Of a stretch of DNA of 27,490 nucleotides, positions 23,930-27,490 are shown in pieces (within the stretch, counting starts at the first letter, position 1; every line of letters begins with the position of its first letter). The position numbers and the translations under genes were made by a program. Location: positions 1-27,490 of the forward strand of contig DBGFNI010000061.1 in the NCBI GenBank assembly GCA_048527645.1, in the 5' to 3' direction. This DNA comes from HGM12669 sp048527645. GTDB lineage: Bacteria; Bacillota; Clostridia; Oscillospirales; CAG-272. The notes below the pieces were generated by a model. It searched no databases. It was not told where the DNA came from and worked only from the letters and a program-made list of their open reading frames with translations.

Positions 23930-24763
23930 ATGAAGATCGGTGTATGTGTCATTTTTGACAAAATGGATACCTTGGGAGAAAAATTCGACGCCATTGTACG
24001 CGAGGGCTTTAACAACTGTCAGCTGGTTTGCTGGCAGCCGTCGCTCTGGACGGACGAAAACGCCGCGCGCGTCAAGGCGCTGACGGAGGAAAAGGGCGTG
24101 GAGATTTCCGCTTTCTGGTGCGGCTGGGAGGGACCGGCTGAATGGAATTTTTACGGCGGTCATACCACCCTGGGGCTGCTGCCGGTGGCGTATCGTGAGA
24201 TGCGGGTGAAGAACCTGTGTGACGGCTCGGATTTTGCAAAAAAAATCGGCGTGACCGATGTGGTTACGCACATGGGCTTCATCCCCGAGAATCCGTACGA
24301 TCTGCAATTTGAGCCGTTTTGCGACGCGATCCGCCGTGTGGCGCTGCACTGCCGCGACAACGGTCAGTATCTGCTGTTTGAAACCGGTCAGGAGACGCCG
24401 GTGGTGATGCTGCGCTGCTTTGAGCAGGTAAATACGGATAATCTGGGCATCAACCTGGACACGGCAAACCTGATTCTGTACGGCAAGGGCAATCCCGTGG
24501 ACGCGCTGGAGGTTTTCGGCAAGTATGTGCGCAATTTGCACGCCAAGGACGGCCTTTTCCCCACCAACGGGCACGATCTGGGCGAAGAGGTGCGCCTGGG
24601 AGACGGCAAGGCGGATTTTGAGCGGCTGTTTAAAAAGCTGCACGCGCTGGGGTACGATTCCTATGTGACCATTGAGCGCGAAATTGACGGAGATAAGCAG
24701 ACGGAGGATATCCGCTATGCGAAAAAATATCTGGAAAATATCATTGCAAAGGTTTATCATTGA
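23930..24763 (+). CDS. Sugar phosphate isomerase/epimerase-like TIM barrel
   Basis: A 277-residue protein of the xylose isomerase-like/AP-endonuclease-2 superfamily, whose members move or invert groups on sugars and inositols with a divalent metal. Expected metal ligands are seen in order: Glu in LLFETGQETP, Asp in GINLDTANLILYGKG, His in RNLHAKDG and Glu in VTIEREI. ATG 23930 has GGAG 9 bases upstream; an in-frame TTG two codons earlier is less likely. The next gene begins 14 bases after the stop, so the two form an operon. The substrate is unknown; with an Idh/MocA-type partner, a role in catabolism of an unusual sugar or inositol derivative is plausible. Confidence 0.88.
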   Translation: MKIGVCVIFDKMDTLGEKFDAIVREGFNNCQLVCWQPSLWTDENAARVKALTEEKGVEISAFWCGWEGPAEWNFYGGHTTLGLLPVAYREMRVKNLCDGSDFAKKIGVTDVVTHMGFIPENPYDLQFEPFCDAIRRVALHCRDNGQYLLFETGQETPVVMLRCFEQVNTDNLGINLDTANLILYGKGNPVDALEVFGKYVRNLHAKDGLFPTNGHDLGEEVRLGDGKADFERLFKKLHALGYDSYVTIEREIDGDKQTEDIRYAKKYLENIIAKVYH

Positions 24764-24777
24764 GGGGGAAAACAGCG

Positions 24778-25722
24778 ATGTTGAAGGTTGGATTGGTCGG
24801 CGTCGGCGGCATCAGCGGCGCGCATATTCCCGCGTGGGAGGCGATGGAGGATACGGAGCTGGTCGCGCTTTGCGACATCCGTCCGGAGCGGATGGAGAGC
24901 TTTTCCGCAAAGCACTGCTACACGGATTTTGATGAGATGCTGGAAAAGGAGAAGCTGGATATCGTCGATATTTGCCTTCCTACCTATCTGCATGTAGAAT
25001 ATTCGATCAAGGCAATGGAAAAGGGCATTCATGTCCTGTGCGAAAAGCCTGTTTCGCTCCGGCGCGCGGACGTGAAGCGGGTCTATGAAACGGCAAAAAA
25101 GGCGAACGTGCGGTTTATGATTGCGCAGGTGCTGCGCTTCTGGCCGGAATATGAACTGGTAAAGGATTTGTATGACAGCAAGAAATACGGCGCGCTGGTT
25201 GCGGGTACGATGACCCGGCTGGGTTCTTTCCCCGACTGGTCGTGGAACAACTGGATGGCAGACGAAACGCTCAGCGGGCTGATTCCCTATGATCTGCACA
25301 TTCACGATCTGGATTTTATGGTATATGCTTTCGGCGCGCCCAAGCAGCATAGTGTGCGCCGCTGCCGCCGTGCGGACTCGGATTTTCTGAGCATTACATA
25401 TGATTATGACGGCTTTTTCATCGACACCCAGGCATCGTGGTATAACAACGCATATCCGTTTTCCGCGCAGTTCCGTTTTCAGTTTGAAAACGCTGTGGTG
25501 GCGTATGAGGACGGTGTGCTGAAGATTTATGAAAAGGGCGGCAAGGTGGTCGGCGTCTCCGACGGCGCGTCGGAGGACTCCGGCACGATCAACCTGCCCA
25601 AAACGGACGCGTATGCCAACGAGATCCGTTATTTTACCGACTGCGTCCTTGCACACAGGGCGTGCGACAAGGTCAAGGCGGAGGAGCTGGAGGCTGTTCT
25701 GGATATCATCGAGAACATCTGA
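24778..25722 (+). CDS. Gfo/Idh/MocA family NAD(P)-dependent oxidoreductase
   Basis: A 314-residue sugar dehydrogenase-type enzyme. The Rossmann loop is VGLVGVGGISGAH near the start, ALCDIRPER marks the end of strand 2, then VDICLPTYLH and the family-typical HVLCEKPVS with the conserved EKP lysine at about residue 92. The C-terminal beta-sheet domain contains PYDLHIHDLDFM with the likely catalytic His. ATG 24778 has GAGGGGG 9 bases upstream; the in-frame TTG at 24760 lies before that site and is rejected. It is co-transcribed with the isomerase-like gene and ends at a hairpin region. The substrate is not predictable from sequence. Confidence 0.92.
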   Translation: MLKVGLVGVGGISGAHIPAWEAMEDTELVALCDIRPERMESFSAKHCYTDFDEMLEKEKLDIVDICLPTYLHVEYSIKAMEKGIHVLCEKPVSLRRADVKRVYETAKKANVRFMIAQVLRFWPEYELVKDLYDSKKYGALVAGTMTRLGSFPDWSWNNWMADETLSGLIPYDLHIHDLDFMVYAFGAPKQHSVRRCRRADSDFLSITYDYDGFFIDTQASWYNNAYPFSAQFRFQFENAVVAYEDGVLKIYEKGGKVVGVSDGASEDSGTINLPKTDAYANEIRYFTDCVLAHRACDKVKAEELEAVLDIIENI

Positions 25723-25772
25723 CGGCGAGACTGCCCCGAAGAAAAAACGAAAGCGGACATCCGAAAGGCGCT

Positions 25773-25857
25773 GCCGATCACGTCCAGACAGCAAAACACA
25801 CTGTTTGGGCGGGATCGGCATAGGCCCCTGGCGGATGCCCGCTTTTTTTATTTTTGT
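25773..25857 (+). terminator. Terminator region with two overlapping stem-loops
   Basis: A long hairpin pairs GCCGATC (25773-25779) with GATCGGC (25813-25819), with an inner CCAGACAG/CTGTTTGG stem. An alternative GC-rich stem uses about 25810-25821 with ATGCCCGC (25835-25842) and is followed by a T-run (25843-25855), as in an intrinsic terminator. The two share bases 25813-25819. The T-run overlaps the 3' end of the leftward flippase gene. Confidence 0.6.
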
Positions 25858-27467
25858 TCCTGTGCCGCGCGGCCTGCTTTGCGTCGTTGCTTCGGCAGGG
25901 AGAGGCACAGCGCGATGTAGAACAGCAGATAAATCACGGCGGTCAGCAGAATTTGCAGCGTCAGAGACAAAACGGGTATGGCGGAGGGATGGGGGAGCAG
26001 ACCGAACAGCAGCGAGGCGGCGTCGGTCGCACCGACAACGGCAACGAGGGGCGCGAGAAACCACCGGTATGCTTCAAAACGGACGGGGGTCAGCGTGGAG
26101 AGCTTTGCGATGCTCAGCGCCAAATTCAGAATTTCCGAGCCGAAAACGATCCACACATACGCGTCCACGCCCCAGACCGGCACCATCCAGAATACCGCGA
26201 GCACGCAGATTGTGGCATCCAGCAGGTTGATAAACATGACGGTCACCTGTGCGCCCAGTCCCTTCAGAATGGAGTCTGTAACGGTGTCCAGATACATCAT
26301 CGGGATCAGCGCTGCGAAAATACGGATATACCGGCAGGCCTCTGCTGAGCCGTAAAGCCCGGTTCCCAGCGGATGCGCCAAAAGCATCAGAATGCCGGCG
26401 CAGCCGATGGAAAAGAGCAGCGTCAGCCCCAGCACCTTTGAACACAGGCGGCGGATCGCCTCCTGCTTGCCCCCCGCCTGATATTCCGAAAGCTCGGGGA
26501 TGATCAGACCGGCGAAGGTGCCCAAAAAGGCGGTCGGGAAAAAGATGACGGGAAAGACCATGCCGTTGATCGTGCCGTAGGCGGCAAGGGCGGCGCTGCT
26601 GCTTGCGCCGAATTTTTGCAGACCTTTGGGGATCAGAATATGCTCCAGCGTGACAAGCCCCGTCCGCGCCCAGGAGGTGACCGCGACAGGGAGCGCGATG
26701 GCGCTGACGCTTTTGAGCGGCGCGCGGACTTCGCCTTCATTTCCCGTCAGATGACGGCGGCAGTCACGCAGGCAGAACAGCGCATACAGCATAAGAGAAG
26801 CTCCCTCGGCGATGCAGCTGCCGCCGACCATGGCAAGGCACGCGTATCCCAGGCCGCGGTGCGACAGGCGGGAAAGCAAAAAGACCGTGAGCAAAATTTT
26901 TGTACACTGCTCCGCGGCGGACACGACAGCGTTTTTCTCTACGCGCCTCACAGCGGTGAAATACCCGCTGAAAACTGCGCCCAGCGCAATCGGCGCAAGC
27001 GTGACGCTCAAAAGCCGCAGAGAGGGGACGGCGCGCGCGTCCCCAAGCCATCTCCTCCCGATCGGATCGGACAGGATAAACAGGGACACGCTTGCCAGCA
27101 GTCCGAAAAAGAGCGCGTATATCACGGCGGCGCGGAGAATGCGCTTTGCGCCGCCGGGATGCGCTTTGCCCAGCTGCTGTGCGATGAGGCGGGTGACGGA
27201 CAGATTGATTCCGGCGGAAGCAAAGGTCACGGCGAAGGCGTATACGGAAGTGATCAGAGAATACAGCCCCATGCCGTCGGCGCCGATCACGCCGGTGAGA
27301 TAGGAGGAGAACGCAACGCCGACGCCGCGCATGACCAGGGAGGTGATCGTGAGGACGGTTAGATTTTTCAAAAAAACCGTCCGGCGCGGATGACGGCGGA
27401 TCAGTGAGCGCACCTGCACCAAGCGGGACGCGGAAATTCTTTTGACCGGATTTTCTGTTTTTTCCAA
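25848..27467 (-). CDS. Polysaccharide/lipid flippase of the MATE-like superfamily, SpoVB type
   Basis: A 539-residue integral membrane protein with about 14 hydrophobic segments after a basic N-terminal region. It begins its core with FLKNLTVLTITSLVMRGVG and YLTGVIGADGMGLYSL, the pattern of SpoVB/PST flippases that move lipid-linked sugars or peptidoglycan precursors. Further matches are SAGINLSVTRLIAQQLG, the central FPTAFLGTFAGLIIPELSEYQ and a C-terminal half with AALIPMMYLDTVTDSILKGLG. The start is a TTG at 27467 with AAAGGAAG about 9 bases upstream. The frame stays open to the window edge, so a start outside cannot be fully excluded. It converges on the oxidoreductase gene. Whether it serves sporulation, peptidoglycan or a polysaccharide is not clear. 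Confidence 0.9.
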   Translation of the reverse strand: MEKTENPVKRISASRLVQVRSLIRRHPRRTVFLKNLTVLTITSLVMRGVGVAFSSYLTGVIGADGMGLYSLITSVYAFAVTFASAGINLSVTRLIAQQLGKAHPGGAKRILRAAVIYALFFGLLASVSLFILSDPIGRRWLGDARAVPSLRLLSVTLAPIALGAVFSGYFTAVRRVEKNAVVSAAEQCTKILLTVFLLSRLSHRGLGYACLAMVGGSCIAEGASLMLYALFCLRDCRRHLTGNEGEVRAPLKSVSAIALPVAVTSWARTGLVTLEHILIPKGLQKFGASSSAALAAYGTINGMVFPVIFFPTAFLGTFAGLIIPELSEYQAGGKQEAIRRLCSKVLGLTLLFSIGCAGILMLLAHPLGTGLYGSAEACRYIRIFAALIPMMYLDTVTDSILKGLGAQVTVMFINLLDATICVLAVFWMVPVWGVDAYVWIVFGSEILNLALSIAKLSTLTPVRFEAYRWFLAPLVAVVGATDAASLLFGLLPHPSAIPVLSLTLQILLTAVIYLLFYIALCLSLPKQRRKAGRAAQEQK

Positions 27468-27490
27468 GTATTTTTGCTTCCTTTGGGATA

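Noticed and set aside
23719..23958. 79-codon Arg-rich frame on the + strand
   Set aside because: It crosses a consensus promoter and the start of the isomerase-like gene and has no ribosome site.

Overview
The window looks like chromosomal DNA from a Gram-positive Clostridia-type Firmicute, probably of the Oscillospirales/Ruminococcaceae kind. This is inferred from gene content (polA next to a PhoP/PhoR pair, a CpsB/C/D phosphoregulatory set, a SpoVB-like flippase), from AGGAGG-type ribosome sites, from sigma-A promoters and from moderately high GC. No rRNA, tRNA, CRISPR array, phage or transposase was seen.

Left part (1-9000): a cell-surface polysaccharide locus in two convergent arms. Rightward are a glycosyltransferase cut by the window edge, a Wzt/TagH-type ABC exporter ATPase with a C-terminal extension, and a hexapeptide-repeat acetyltransferase. 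They end at a strong bidirectional terminator (3141-3180). Leftward, from a good promoter at 8959-8987, runs a five-gene operon: TviB-like UDP-HexNAc dehydrogenase, TviC-like epimerase, a TupA-like ATP-grasp ligase, an EctB-like diaminobutyrate aminotransferase and a second TupA-like ligase. Together these could make an amino-uronic acid nucleotide sugar, make 2,4-diaminobutyrate, and join the amino acid to the polymer through amide bonds. This would be a diaminobutyrate-decorated, teichuronopeptide-like surface polymer, and it is the most interesting system here. The two ligase genes share a 194-bp almost identical block that flanks the aminotransferase in direct orientation and in the same reading phase.

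Middle (9000-17300): a divergent promoter region followed by a 125-bp structured repeat (about 2.4 copies). Then come rightward genes for a degenerate PP2C-like membrane protein with an Ig-like domain and Thr/Lys/Glu-rich tail, DNA polymerase I, and a PhoP/PhoR-type two-component system. After a separate promoter come two genes of unknown function.

Right part (17300-27490): a leftward CpsB-CpsC-CpsD module (PHP tyrosine phosphatase, chain-length regulator, tyrosine-rich BY-kinase) with its own promoter. Upstream of it and in the same direction are a 970-residue protein that looks like a degenerate P-type ATPase with a roughly 400-residue acidic tail, and an rlmB-like rRNA methyltransferase. 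A strong rightward promoter then drives a sugar isomerase-like TIM barrel and a Gfo/Idh/MocA oxidoreductase. These converge on a leftward SpoVB-like polysaccharide flippase that fills the end of the window.

Start sites were re-chosen where a ribosome site argued for an internal Met. Family names come from remembered motif patterns, not from a database search.
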